39,130 bases of DNA from positions 1 through 39,130 of the forward strand of contig CACIWE010000005.1 in assembly GCA_902590285.1 (NCBI GenBank), read 5' to 3'. A program made the position numbers and the translations under genes. The notes under the pieces are model-generated. The model was not told the DNA's origin. It was given only the letters and a program-made list of their open reading frames with translations, and made no database searches. This document shows, in pieces, positions 1-8,727 of this stretch (position 1 is its first letter; every line of letters begins with the position of its first letter). This stretch comes from an uncultured Pelagibacteraceae bacterium (GTDB lineage: Bacteria > Pseudomonadota > Alphaproteobacteria > Pelagibacterales > Pelagibacteraceae).

Positions 1-1
1 A

Positions 2-1546
2 TCGCTAAATAATTCTGAAACAATAAATGAATTTGTCACAATTGATGACGTAATTTGTAAATTTGCTAATGAAATATTTCCAGACCATAATATCGAGGCA
101 AGTTTGCAGTTTAAAATAATTAGAGACAGTGAAATTGAAATAGATGATGAAGCTGCTGATCTTGTGAGATATTTTGAAAAAGCAATTAAGAAAAGAAGAA
201 GGGGAAACGTAGTTAAACTCGAAGTACTCACTAATTCAAACAAAAAACTTTTAAATTTTATTTCAAAAAAATTTAAAATGGATGAAGATCATATTTATGA
301 GGTTGAAGGATTGGTTGGAATACAAGATATAGATGAAATTTGTAAAAAGAAAGATCCAAAGCTGAGATTTAAAAAGTTTAATCCTAGAGAAGTTGAAAGA
401 TTGAAGGAATTTGATGATAAATTTTTTTCAGCTATAAGAAGTAAAGATTTTGTTGTACACCATCCTTTTGAAACTTTTGATGTAGTAATTCAATTTTTAG
501 AAGCTGCAGCAAAAGATCCCAAAGTTATCGGTATCAAACAAACTTTGTATCGAACCACACCTGACTCTCCTATCGTAAAAGCACTAAGTAGAGCAGCAGA
601 AAACGGAAAAGTTGTTACAGCCGTAATAGAAATAAAAGCTCGATTTGATGAGGAAGCTAATATTGAATTATCTAGGAAGCTAGAGAAAGCTGGCGTTCAA
701 ATTGTTTACGGATTCGCAAAATACAAAACGCATGCAAAGGCAAGTTTAGTTTTAAGAAAAGAAGGAGCTAAAACGCGAAGCTATGTTCACTTAGGTACAG
801 GAAACTATCATCCTATTAACGCAAAAATTTATACTGACTTATCACTGTTTAGCTCTAATCAAGACTTGGCCAAAGATGTCGAAAAATTTTTTAATTATGT
901 AACTGGTTATGCAAAACCAAAAAAATTGAATAAAATTTTTATGTCTCCATTAAATAGTAGGAATTTTTTTGAAGAAAAAATTGAAAATGAAATAGTAAAT
1001 GCAAATAAAGGAAAACCTGCAGAAATATGGGCAAAAATGAATTCTCTTGTAGACCCAGGAATTATTAAGAAATTTTACGAAGCTTCAAACGCAGGAGTAA
1101 AAATAAATTTATCGGTAAGAGGAGTATGTTGCTTAAGACCTGGAATTAAAGGTCAATCTGAAAATATAAAAGTAAAAAGCCTTATTGGCAGATTTTTAGA
1201 ACACTCAAGAATTTATTGTTTTGCAAATGGTAGTTCTATGCCCTCTCGAGAGAATCAGGTATATATTTCATCTGCAGATTTAATGCCTAGAAATTTAGAT
1301 AGAAGAATTGAAATTATAATTCCGATAGAAAACAATACTGTACATGAGCAAATTTTAGATCAAATTATGTTAGCCAACTTTAAAGATAAATCGGAAACAT
1401 GGTATTTAGATAGCATAGGAAACTATCATAAAGAACAAGAAAAAGGCTTTTCCGCACATTCCTATTTCATGAAGAACCCAAGTTTATCAGGTCGTGGTAA
1501 GTCAATTTTAAGAGCTAAACCTCAAAATTTGAGATTAGTAAAATGA
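2..1546 (+). CDS. ppk: Polyphosphate kinase 1, 5'-truncated
   Basis: Makes polyphosphate reversibly from ATP. The frame is open from base 2, so the N-terminal part lies off the window; the first ATG/TTG inside is not the true start. Recognisable PPK1 features are the RRRRGxVVxLEV-like stretch near 190-225, the phosphate-binding segment around VIGIKQTLYR, the autophosphorylated histidine in KTHAKASL (codon at 731), the HLGTGNYH motif, and a second conserved histidine in FLEHSRIYCF (codon at 1202). The C-terminus looks complete, ending in a Lys-rich tail. The stop overlaps the ppx start by 4 bases (ATGA), so the two are translationally coupled. The family call is firm; only the missing N-terminus is unknown. 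Confidence 0.96.
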   Translation, partial: SLNNSETINEFVTIDDVICKFANEIFPDHNIEASLQFKIIRDSEIEIDDEAADLVRYFEKAIKKRRRGNVVKLEVLTNSNKKLLNFISKKFKMDEDHIYEVEGLVGIQDIDEICKKKDPKLRFKKFNPREVERLKEFDDKFFSAIRSKDFVVHHPFETFDVVIQFLEAAAKDPKVIGIKQTLYRTTPDSPIVKALSRAAENGKVVTAVIEIKARFDEEANIELSRKLEKAGVQIVYGFAKYKTHAKASLVLRKEGAKTRSYVHLGTGNYHPINAKIYTDLSLFSSNQDLAKDVEKFFNYVTGYAKPKKLNKIFMSPLNSRNFFEEKIENEIVNANKGKPAEIWAKMNSLVDPGIIKKFYEASNAGVKINLSVRGVCCLRPGIKGQSENIKVKSLIGRFLEHSRIYCFANGSSMPSRENQVYISSADLMPRNLDRRIEIIIPIENNTVHEQILDQIMLANFKDKSETWYLDSIGNYHKEQEKGFSAHSYFMKNPSLSGRGKSILRAKPQNLRLVK

Positions 1547-3048
1547 AACCAGAATTAAAAAATCTTTTTAAATCTCAGTCTAATAGAAAGTCTAAGCAAG
1601 CCATAATAGATCTTGGGTCAAATTCAGTAAGAATGCTCATATACGATAATTTTAAAATTTCTCCAATTCCAGTCTTTAATGAAAAAGCAGTTTGCAAACT
1701 TGGAAAAAATTTAGATAAATCTAAAAAACTAAATCCCGATGGAATTAAAGGTTCTTTAAAAGTTCTAAATAGATTTAAAGAAATTTTAGATATTTCAGAC
1801 GTTCAAGATTTAGAAATTATTGCAACAGCGGCTTTTAGAGAGGCCACTGATGCAAGTGAATTTTTAAGAGAAATTGAAAAAATATTTAATAAAAAACCAC
1901 TAGTATTATCTGGCAAGGAAGAAGCAAGAACATCAGCAAACGGTGTAATGGTAGGATTTGATGAAGTAGATGGACTAGTTGCAGATTTAGGAGGTGGAAG
2001 TTTAGAACTTGCCAGAGTTTCCAAAAATCAAATTTTTGAAACAACCTCTTTACCTCTTGGAGTACTAAGACTTGAAAATAACCCTATTATAAAAAAAAAA
2101 AATTTGGGAAAATATGTTAGAAATCTTTTAAGAGATGAAAAATGGCTTTTTAAAAAGAAATTCAAAAATATTTATTTGGTAGGAGGGACTTGGAGATCAT
2201 TATTTAAATATCATCTCTTTAAAGAAAAACACCCATTACATATTTTGCATCAATATAAGCTCTCAAAAGATCTAGCAGTTAAATACTTAAATAGGATTTC
2301 AAAATTTAATAAATCATCTTTGAAATCAATGGAGTATATAACTAAATCTAGAACTCCCTATTTACCGTTTAGCTCTATAATACTTAACGAAATAATTGAA
2401 GCAGCAAGCCCTTCAAAAGTTATTTGCTCAATCAGTGGACTGAGAGAGGGGCATATGAATACAATTATAAACCAAGGAATGAGCGAGGATGAAATTTTCA
2501 AATTAAAAACTGATGGTATATCTTTTAAAAAAGGGGACTATGGAAAGAGTTTTGAGAAATATTTTAACTTTATTTCACCATTATTTGAAGACAACGAATA
2601 TTTTAATCGAAGATTACTAACCTTGGCTTGTATCTTAAGTAAAATGGATTGGGGCTTAGGAGCTTTTCAAAAAGCAGAATTGGTTTTTATGGAAGTTTTA
2701 AATACTCCATTACTAAAACTAGAACATAGAGATAGAGTAAAAGTTGCATCAGCAAGTTTTTGGAGACATTGTGGTTTAAAATATAATCCGAATTATCAGT
2801 TTTTATCCTTATTAAATAACAACGAAATTTTATCTTCAAAGCAAGTGGGATCTGCTTTAAGATTAGCAGAATCACTTACAAGCATGTCTTCGTTATTGTT
2901 AGATGAATTTAAAATTTATAAAAGAAATAAGACTATTTTTTTGAAAATACCTAACAATCATAGTGATATAGTCTCAAAACAAGTAACTAAAAGACTTAAA
3001 AACCTGGCAAAAGAGATGAATGTCGACTCTAATATCATTTATTCTTGA
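1543..3048 (+). CDS. ppx: Exopolyphosphatase, Ppx/GppA family
   Basis: Hydrolyses terminal phosphate from polyphosphate (or pppGpp in GppA relatives). The sugar-kinase/Hsp70-like fold is shown by the phosphate-1 loop IDLGSNSVRMLI (residues 22-33) and the phosphate-2 loop VADLGGGSLELA (146-157). A C-terminal HD-like helical domain follows from about residue 310, giving 501 residues, typical of the long form. It starts inside the last codons of ppk, which supports a polyphosphate role over a pure GppA role. An uninterrupted run of twelve A at 2091-2102 encodes the Lys-rich stretch near residue 184; the frame is intact as sequenced. The downstream gap to 3180 holds only an inverted repeat. Confidence 0.93.
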   Translation: MKPELKNLFKSQSNRKSKQAIIDLGSNSVRMLIYDNFKISPIPVFNEKAVCKLGKNLDKSKKLNPDGIKGSLKVLNRFKEILDISDVQDLEIIATAAFREATDASEFLREIEKIFNKKPLVLSGKEEARTSANGVMVGFDEVDGLVADLGGGSLELARVSKNQIFETTSLPLGVLRLENNPIIKKKNLGKYVRNLLRDEKWLFKKKFKNIYLVGGTWRSLFKYHLFKEKHPLHILHQYKLSKDLAVKYLNRISKFNKSSLKSMEYITKSRTPYLPFSSIILNEIIEAASPSKVICSISGLREGHMNTIINQGMSEDEIFKLKTDGISFKKGDYGKSFEKYFNFISPLFEDNEYFNRRLLTLACILSKMDWGLGAFQKAELVFMEVLNTPLLKLEHRDRVKVASASFWRHCGLKYNPNYQFLSLLNNNEILSSKQVGSALRLAESLTSMSSLLLDEFKIYKRNKTIFLKIPNNHSDIVSKQVTKRLKNLAKEMNVDSNIIYS

Positions 3049-3142
3049 AAATTAATAAATCTTTAACTTAATTTAAATATTTTTTTAGCATTTATATATT
3101 ATCAACTGTTTATCAGTCTCCCAACTGTGATGTTAATTAATT

Positions 3143-3171
3143 AGCCCAAGGTATCAATATTACCTTGGGCT
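3143..3171. repeat. Perfect 11-bp inverted repeat between convergent genes
   Basis: Arms agcccaaggta (3143-3153) and its exact reverse complement (3161-3171) flank a 7-base loop. It is GC-rich against an AT-rich background and sits between the convergent 3' ends of ppx and the aquaporin gene. Neither strand has a clear T-run after the stem, so it is either a weak bidirectional terminator or a 3'-end stabilising hairpin. Confidence 0.6.
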
Positions 3172-3180
3172 GCCCTCCAA

Positions 3181-3828
3181 TTACAAAATAATTTTTCTGA
3201 TTAAATAGACAGCCAATATTCCACCAAGCATCTCAGCAATGATATAGCTAGGAGTATTTAAGTAATTAATTCCAGTAAATGTGTCTGTAAAAGTTCTTGC
3301 TATTGCTACCGCTGGATTTGCAAATGAAGTTGAAGAGGTAAACCAATACCCCGCTGTAATAAAAGTGGCTACTGATGCAGCGACCGCAAGTTTGCCACTT
3401 TTTAAAGATCCAAATATCACAAAAATTAATCCAAAAGTTGCAATGATCTCAGCTGTAAAAATATTTATTCCAGGTCTAATCTTCTGTGAAAGCTGCAACA
3501 AAGGAAGATCAAACATAAAATTTGCTAACATTACTCCTAACATACAACCTAAGATTTGAGCAGAGATATAAGTGATAATTAAATTTTTTTTAATCTTGTT
3601 GGTAAAATACATTGCTAAAGTAACGACAGGATTGAAATGTGCGCCGGAGATATCACCGATTGAAGTAATCAGAACAAATAATCCTGCACCTGTAGCTAAA
3701 GTATTTGCTATTAACATTACAGCGATATCATCAGTTAGATTTTGAGCCATAATACCTGAACCAACAATTATCATGACTAAAAAACAACTTCCTATAATTT
3801 CACCAATAAATATCTTTTTACTTTTCAT
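3181..3828 (-). CDS. MIP/aquaporin family channel, probable AqpS-like
   Basis: Six-helix membrane channel of the major intrinsic protein family, 215 residues. The two half-helix signatures are AHFNPVVT (NPV at residues 66-68, in place of the usual NPA) and FANPAVAIAR (NPA at 171-173, with the selectivity-filter arginine at 178). Its start overlaps the end of arsC by 11 bases. In Sinorhizobium meliloti, AqpS next to ArsC lets arsenite leave the cell after arsenate reduction. That precedent and the overlap make arsenite exit the best guess here; water, glycerol or another small neutral solute remain possible. No Acr3/ArsB pump gene is visible nearby. Confidence 0.88.
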   Translation of the reverse strand: MKSKKIFIGEIIGSCFLVMIIVGSGIMAQNLTDDIAVMLIANTLATGAGLFVLITSIGDISGAHFNPVVTLAMYFTNKIKKNLIITYISAQILGCMLGVMLANFMFDLPLLQLSQKIRPGINIFTAEIIATFGLIFVIFGSLKSGKLAVAASVATFITAGYWFTSSTSFANPAVAIARTFTDTFTGINYLNTPSYIIAEMLGGILAVYLIRKIIL

Positions 3829-4261
3829 TTTTTATCCAATGTTTAATTTTTTCATTAATTATATTATAAGTTTCTTCGGCTATTAAATTTATTTTATCTT
3901 TATTTTTAGTTTTTTTAAATTTTTCAACAGGGTCCTCAATATCCCAATGTGTAATGGCCTTTTTTTTGGTCCATACAGGACAAACTTCTTTATTGGCGTT
4001 ATTACAAACTGTAATCACGTAATCAATATCAATATCATTTTTTAAAAATTCATCAAAATTTTTTGAATAATACGTGGCTAAATTAAATTTTTTACCTTCA
4101 AGATACTCTTTAATGTAAGGATTGATTTTTCCCGAGGGATTACTTCCGGCGCTAAATGCGATGAATTGATCTCGAAAATTATTATTTATAATACTTTCTG
4201 CTATTATGCTTCTCGCAGAGTTTCCAGTACAAACAAATAATATTGTTTTTATTTCCCTCAT
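3818..4261 (-). CDS. arsC: Arsenate reductase, thioredoxin-coupled LMW-PTP type
   Basis: Reduces arsenate to arsenite in the cytoplasm. The N-terminal phosphatase-like P-loop CTGNSARS (Cys11 to Ser18) gives the nucleophile. A redox pair, Cys86 and Cys94 (in CNNANKEVC), matches the second and third cysteines of the Bacillus/Staphylococcus thioredoxin-dependent enzyme, and HWDIEDP follows as in that family. These cysteines separate it from ordinary low-molecular-weight tyrosine phosphatases. Length is 147 residues, slightly longer than the usual 130-140. It is followed by the overlapping aquaporin gene and preceded, 26 bases away, by a small membrane protein. No arsR repressor gene is seen in the window. 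Confidence 0.88.
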   Translation of the reverse strand: MREIKTILFVCTGNSARSIIAESIINNNFRDQFIAFSAGSNPSGKINPYIKEYLEGKKFNLATYYSKNFDEFLKNDIDIDYVITVCNNANKEVCPVWTKKKAITHWDIEDPVEKFKKTKNKDKINLIAEETYNIINEKIKHWIKNEK

Positions 4262-4287
4262 AAAAAATGTATTGAAGTGTCCCGAAC

Positions 4288-4515
4288 TTACGGAACCAAA
4301 ATTTGATAAAAACCAATAATAAATAATGGAATCTGTAACCCAAAATTGGTTAATATTGCTTTATCTTTAGAAATAAAACCTGCAATAGTCCAACCAACCA
4401 CTCCCGCTCCATGAAACATTATATTTACTGGATACATATTCAAATTTGTTAATAAAATACCTGTAAGAACTAAAAAAGTACTTAACCATTTAAGGTATTT
4501 TTTAATAAACTTCAT
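4288..4515 (-). CDS. Small two- to three-helix membrane protein, unknown function
   Basis: Predicted protein of 75 residues starting MKFIKKYLKWL. I prefer the ATG at 4515 over the TTG two codons upstream. A basic N-terminus leads into hydrophobic segments at roughly residues 10-27, 31-48 and 54-73, with the Gly-rich stretch FHGAGVVGWTIAGF in the middle. It resembles small unnamed membrane proteins common in marine Alphaproteobacteria (possibly the DUF6552 type), but I cannot confirm a family. It lies between gcrA and arsC on the same strand with gaps of 33 and 26 bases, so all four genes may be cotranscribed. No function is proposed. Confidence 0.65.
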   Translation of the reverse strand: MKFIKKYLKWLSTFLVLTGILLTNLNMYPVNIMFHGAGVVGWTIAGFISKDKAILTNFGLQIPLFIIGFYQILVP

Positions 4516-4548
4516 AGCCAATTATATAATTGTAATGTTAAAGTTTTG

Positions 4549-5049
4549 TTAACCAGACGAGGCTTTAACTTTTTTCTCAATAAATTCTGGAATGTCATCT
4601 TCTTTATCAAGAACCTCTTCTTTTGTGCCTTTAGGTTGAAATGCATATAACACGTGTAATTTACAATAAGGGAATTCCCCTTCAGGTTTTCTCCCGCAGA
4701 AATAAAACTTTTCTTCATTAGGGTGCCCTATAGGCCATTTACAGGTTTGATCAGTTAACTCCTCTAAAGACTTAGGGTTTTCTGGTTCAAAATTTTTATC
4801 AAGTAAAATTGATTGAAATTTAGCTTTCCTTGAAATGGGGGCAGATCCTCTTCTTACAGGTCTATTTACAGATGTTAGTGATTGACTTGATTGTTTAGAA
4901 GGAGCTCTCGCCTCTAAGTTTAATCTATGAGCTTTACCAATAACCGCGTTTCTTGTGGTGTCACCTAGAGCTTCGGCTATTTGACTTGCGGTATGGCCTT
5001 TAGACCAGAGTTCTTTTAATTTAGCGACTTTTTCTTCTGTCCAACTCAT
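4549..5049 (-). CDS. gcrA: Cell-cycle regulator GcrA
   Basis: Alphaproteobacterial transcription factor that binds RNA polymerase sigma70 and acts at promoters methylated by CcrM (GANTC). The N-terminal helix-turn-helix is unmistakable (MSWTEEKVAKLKELW, then SQIAEALG and RNAVIGKAHRL). A middle basic linker (about residues 50-80) leads to the C-terminal sigma-binding part with CKWPIGHP, FYFCGR and YCKLH. I set the start at the ATG giving MSW, because the three codons upstream begin with TTG. The product is 166 residues, normal for the family. It is first in a minus-strand string with a small membrane protein, arsC and an aquaporin; those are probably passengers rather than cell-cycle genes. 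Confidence 0.93.
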   Translation of the reverse strand: MSWTEEKVAKLKELWSKGHTASQIAEALGDTTRNAVIGKAHRLNLEARAPSKQSSQSLTSVNRPVRRGSAPISRKAKFQSILLDKNFEPENPKSLEELTDQTCKWPIGHPNEEKFYFCGRKPEGEFPYCKLHVLYAFQPKGTKEEVLDKEDDIPEFIEKKVKASSG

Positions 5050-5185
5050 AGTATACAATTACAATATTTAGTAATTATGAAAAACTTAGGACATAATATT
5101 GGGGTTTAAAACATTAAAAGACCTTAAAGCTGTGAGTAGTTTTAGTTGTGCACAGTTTTTTTAATAAGAGGTTATAAGACTATCA

Positions 5186-5998
5186 ATGGTTGAAATTACA
5201 AAAAAATATAAAATTGGATCGAGAAGATTTGGATTAATAAATTGGGTTGGAGCTTGGACTTTATACAAAAAAGAAGTCTTAAGATTTTTAATTGTATGGA
5301 TACAAACTATTTTTTCTCCACTTATTTCATCTTTACTCTTTTTACTTGTTTTATCTCTAGCAATAGGCGCAGATAGAGGAGATGTGCTTGGAGTTCCTTT
5401 TATAACTTTTTTAGCGCCAGGGTTGATTTCAATGCAAGTTATTCAGCAATCTTTTTCTCACTCATCTTCTTCTTTTATGATTGGAAAAATACAAGGTAAT
5501 ATAGTTGATTTACTTTACGCGCCGCTATCAGCAACAGAGGTTACTATTTCAGTTGCGCTTGCAGCAGTTACAAGAAGTGTGATGATAGCTATTGTTTCAA
5601 TTATAGTATTTAAGCTTATAATAGATATTAAGATCACAAATTATTTTTTACTTATAGTATTTACTTTACTTTCCTCCTTCATACTTGGGAACATAGGGAT
5701 TATAGCAGGTTTATGGGCAGAAAAATTTGATCACATGGCAACAGTAACAAATTTTGTTATTGTTCCATTATCTTTTTTATCAGGTACTTTTTATTCAATT
5801 GAGAGATTACCAGATGTTCTTCAAATCATAAGCAAAGCTAATCCATTTTTTTATATGATTGACGGTTTTAGATATAGTTTTATTGGCAAAGCTGATGGAT
5901 CAATTATCATTGGATTGATATACTTATCAGTACTAAGCTTTGTAAGCTGGTTTGTTACTTATTTATTGTATAAAAAAGGATATAAAATTAAATCTTAA
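5186..5998 (+). CDS. ABC-2 type transporter permease
   Basis: Integral membrane subunit of an ABC exporter, 270 residues with about six hydrophobic segments beginning near residue 35. The layout and the conserved region around GNIVDLLYAPLSATE and PLSFLSGTFYSIERLP match the NodJ/YadH/DrrB-like ABC-2 permeases. The substrate cannot be told from sequence. No ATPase gene lies next to it, so the partner must be encoded elsewhere, or upstream genes were rearranged. It begins after a 136-base gap from gcrA, which is divergent, and ends 2 bases before argD, so it leads the arginine genes in one transcript. Confidence 0.87.
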   Translation: MVEITKKYKIGSRRFGLINWVGAWTLYKKEVLRFLIVWIQTIFSPLISSLLFLLVLSLAIGADRGDVLGVPFITFLAPGLISMQVIQQSFSHSSSSFMIGKIQGNIVDLLYAPLSATEVTISVALAAVTRSVMIAIVSIIVFKLIIDIKITNYFLLIVFTLLSSFILGNIGIIAGLWAEKFDHMATVTNFVIVPLSFLSGTFYSIERLPDVLQIISKANPFFYMIDGFRYSFIGKADGSIIIGLIYLSVLSFVSWFVTYLLYKKGYKIKS

Positions 5999-6000
5999 AA

Positions 6001-7167
6001 ATGAGTGCTATATTAAATACATATAATAGAAAAAAAGTTGCTTTTTCTAAAGGCAAAGGTGCTTTTCTATATGGGACAAATGGAAAAAAATATTTAGATT
6101 TTGTTCAAGGAATAGCTGTAAATTGTTTAGGGCATTCTAATAATTATTTAATTAATTCAATTTCTAAACAAGCTAAAAAATTATGGCATGTATCTAATGC
6201 ATTTATTATTCCCGAACAAGAGAGATTAGCTAAAAGACTGAAGCAAAAAACTTTTGCTGATTTTGTTTTCTTTCAAAATTCTGGTGCTGAAGCCACAGAG
6301 GCTGCTATTAAATTTGCAAGAAGATACTTTTATTCAAAGGGTCAACCAAGAAAAAATAGGGTTTTGTGTATTAACAATAGTTTTCATGGAAGAACCCTTG
6401 CAACTATTTTTGCTAGTAATAGCAAAAAAGCTACTGAGGGTTTTGGGCCTAAAGTAGATGGATTTGATCATTTTAATTTTGGCGATCATAAAAGTTTAGA
6501 AAAATCTATAACAAGCAGAACTGCTGCAATTATGGTTGAGACTATCATGGGAGAGGGTGGAGTCAAAGTTATACCAGATTATTGTTTAGTGGGATTGAGA
6601 AAGTTATGTAATAAGAAAAAAATTTTATTAATTTTAGATGAAGTTCAGTGCGGTATTGGAAGAAGTGGAAAATTTTTTGCATTTGAACACGCAAAAATAA
6701 AACCTGATATTGTGCCAATTGCAAAAGGAATAGGAGGCGGTTTCCCAATAGGCGCCGTACTTGTAAACAAGAAAGTAGCATCCGGGATGAAACCAGGAAT
6801 ACACGGATCAACTTTTGGAGGAAATCCTTTAGCGATGAGCGCTGGAAATGCAGTAATGGATGTAATGTTTAAAAAAGGTTTTCTGAGTAATGTAACTAAA
6901 AACGGAAATCATTTTTTAAAAGGTCTTAAGAAATTAAAAGAAAAATATCCAAAAATAATTAAAGAAGTCAGAGGAAAAGGGTTATTGATTGGACTTTGTT
7001 TACAAAGAGATCAAACTAAATTTATTCAAAAGTTAATGGACAATAAGCTTTTAACGGTAAGGGCTGCTGAAAATGTAGTCAGACTTTTGCCTCCTTTGAA
7101 TGTCACAAAGCAAGAAATTAATTTAGGTTTAAAAATATTAGATAAGGTTTGCAAAAACTATAGATGA
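6001..7167 (+). CDS. argD: Acetylornithine aminotransferase
   Basis: Class III PLP-dependent aminotransferase converting N-acetylglutamate semialdehyde to N-acetylornithine in arginine synthesis; family members often also serve as succinyldiaminopimelate aminotransferase. Features include NSGAEATEAAIK (phosphate and PLP contact, about residues 93-104), FHGRTLA (128-134), ILDEVQCGIGRSG (Asp213) and the Schiff-base lysine in IAKGIGGGFP (Lys242). The length of 388 residues is normal. It starts 2 bases after the permease stop and overlaps argF by 4 bases. The adjacent argF supports the arginine assignment over a GABA or ornithine aminotransferase. Confidence 0.95.
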   Translation: MSAILNTYNRKKVAFSKGKGAFLYGTNGKKYLDFVQGIAVNCLGHSNNYLINSISKQAKKLWHVSNAFIIPEQERLAKRLKQKTFADFVFFQNSGAEATEAAIKFARRYFYSKGQPRKNRVLCINNSFHGRTLATIFASNSKKATEGFGPKVDGFDHFNFGDHKSLEKSITSRTAAIMVETIMGEGGVKVIPDYCLVGLRKLCNKKKILLILDEVQCGIGRSGKFFAFEHAKIKPDIVPIAKGIGGGFPIGAVLVNKKVASGMKPGIHGSTFGGNPLAMSAGNAVMDVMFKKGFLSNVTKNGNHFLKGLKKLKEKYPKIIKEVRGKGLLIGLCLQRDQTKFIQKLMDNKLLTVRAAENVVRLLPPLNVTKQEINLGLKILDKVCKNYR

Positions 7168-8090
7168 GAAATTTTATAAATATATCTGATCATTCATCCA
7201 ATGATCTAAGAGCTATTATTGACGAGGCGAAAGCTAGAAAACTTAAAAGACAAAATTTAAATAAATCTGCGCCAGATGAAGACAAACCATTTGAAGGAAA
7301 ATCTATGGCGATGATTTTTGAAAAACCATCTACAAGAACTAGAATGTCTTTTGATATAGCGATTAAACAACTTGGAGGCTCTTCAATAATTTTAAATCCA
7401 GATGGAATACATTATGGTAAGGGTGATGAAACATTAAAAGATACTGCAAAAGTTTTAACAGAGTACGTTGATATTGTAATGTTAAGAACATCTTCACATA
7501 AAAATCTTGAAGAGTTTGGAAAACATTTAGATATTCCAATTATTAATGGTTTGTCAGATATAGGACATCCTTGTCAAATCATGTCAGATATTCTTACATA
7601 CGAAGAAAGTAATGGAATTATCGAGGGTAAAACAGTTGCCTGGATAGGAGACGGAAACAATAATATGTCGAACTCTCTAATTGAGGCTGCTGGAAAATTT
7701 AAATTTAATTTAAAAATTGCTTGCCCTAAAAAATACTCTCCAAATAAAAAGGTACTAAGTTGGGCAAAGAAAAACAAGATACATCTTATCGTAACAACAA
7801 AACCTGAAGAGGCAGTTAAAAAATCAGATTGCGTTATGACTGATAAATGGATTTCAATGAATGATAAGGTAGATAAAAAAGCTAAGAAAAAGATCTTAAA
7901 GCCTTTTCAAGTAAATAAAAAATTAATGAGTAAAGCAAATTCAGATGCAATTTTTATGCACTGTCTTCCTGTAGGAAGAGGCGAAGAGGTAACAGATGAA
8001 GTGATTGACGGCAAACAATCTGTAGTTTGGAGACAAGCTCTTAACAGAGTACATGCACAAAAAAGTATAATTAAGTGGTGCTTAGATTAA
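7164..8090 (+). CDS. argF: Ornithine carbamoyltransferase
   Basis: Transfers carbamoyl from carbamoyl phosphate to ornithine, making citrulline. The carbamoyl-phosphate motif STRTR is at residues 56-60 (KPSTRTRMSFD), a second contact is in GHPCQIMSD, and the ornithine-side motif MHCLPVGRGEEV is near residue 270. These separate it from aspartate carbamoyltransferase. It is 308 residues, typical. It overlaps argD by 4 bases (ATGA) and its stop overlaps the convergent cytochrome gene by 4 bases. An arginine operon of argD and argF, with the other arg genes elsewhere, is normal for Alphaproteobacteria. Confidence 0.97.
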   Translation: MRNFINISDHSSNDLRAIIDEAKARKLKRQNLNKSAPDEDKPFEGKSMAMIFEKPSTRTRMSFDIAIKQLGGSSIILNPDGIHYGKGDETLKDTAKVLTEYVDIVMLRTSSHKNLEEFGKHLDIPIINGLSDIGHPCQIMSDILTYEESNGIIEGKTVAWIGDGNNNMSNSLIEAAGKFKFNLKIACPKKYSPNKKVLSWAKKNKIHLIVTTKPEEAVKKSDCVMTDKWISMNDKVDKKAKKKILKPFQVNKKLMSKANSDAIFMHCLPVGRGEEVTDEVIDGKQSVVWRQALNRVHAQKSIIKWCLD

Positions 8091-8635
8091 GGTAAAGGTT
8101 TTGGACTGTTACTTTTAGAGTTCATATACAAAATTACAGACGCTCTATCTTTTTCTTTTCGTAATCCAGCAAAAGCCATTTTAGTTCCTTTAATATGAGC
8201 CTGAGGTTTGATTAAGTAGCTATTCATTTCTTCAAAAGACCATTCTTTTCCATGAGCTATCATTGCCTTAGAATATTTGTAATCACTAACTGATCCTGAG
8301 GTCCTACCAATCACACCCCATAGGTTTGGTCCAATCATATTTTTTCCACCAACCGCAATTTGATGACAAGCAGTACATTTTTTAAAAACCTTTTCTCCGT
8401 GTGCTAGATCTCCCATAGCTAAAAGAGCTTTAATATCTACAGCCTCTACAACCTTTGCCTCTGTACTATCAGCGGAAGCATTAGTAGAAGCAACTTCTAA
8501 ACCTTCAACTTTGTAAGCGGACTCTTTAGGTTTTTCTACATAGAATAAAATATCAGTGAATTTTCCAATACCAATAATGATTAGGGCAGTAAGAAGAACC
8601 GCAGCTATAATTTTATTTATTTCAAAACTGTCCAT
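8087..8635 (-). CDS. cycM: Membrane-anchored class I cytochrome c (CycM type)
   Basis: Periplasmic electron carrier held by an uncleaved N-terminal helix (about residues 9-31), expected to link complex III to the terminal oxidase. The haem site is CTACH (Cys87, Cys90, His91). The downstream IGPNLWGVIGR and the axial methionine in GTKMAF (Met153) follow the cytochrome c2/c552 pattern. A low-complexity Ala/Ser/Glu linker at about residues 45-68 joins anchor to haem domain. Divergent kdsB followed by pheA repeats the cycM-kdsB-pheA neighbourhood known in rhizobia, which supports the name. The length of 182 residues fits CycM. Confidence 0.93.
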   Translation of the reverse strand: MDSFEINKIIAAVLLTALIIIGIGKFTDILFYVEKPKESAYKVEGLEVASTNASADSTEAKVVEAVDIKALLAMGDLAHGEKVFKKCTACHQIAVGGKNMIGPNLWGVIGRTSGSVSDYKYSKAMIAHGKEWSFEEMNSYLIKPQAHIKGTKMAFAGLRKEKDRASVILYMNSKSNSPKPLP

Positions 8636-8706
8636 AATTTTGGTAAAACCTAGTTGACGTATAGCACGACTTTAATAAAAAAACTTAAATTACTTAATTT
8701 TTTTTT

Positions 8707-8721
8707 GCGTCTTTGGGACGC
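8707..8721 (+). promoter_or_regulatory. Small hairpin just before the kdsB start
   Basis: Arms gcgtc (8707-8711) and gacgc (8717-8721) with loop tttgg end 6 bases before the kdsB ATG, where a ribosome-binding site would be expected. No purine-rich Shine-Dalgarno sequence is present. It could limit initiation at kdsB; chance occurrence is possible. Confidence 0.3.
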
Positions 8722-8727
8722 ATAATT

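Noticed and set aside
3143-3171. Inverted repeat as a mobile-element end or attachment site
   Set aside because: There is no partner repeat or integrase, and the position between convergent 3' ends fits a terminator or RNA-stabilising hairpin better.
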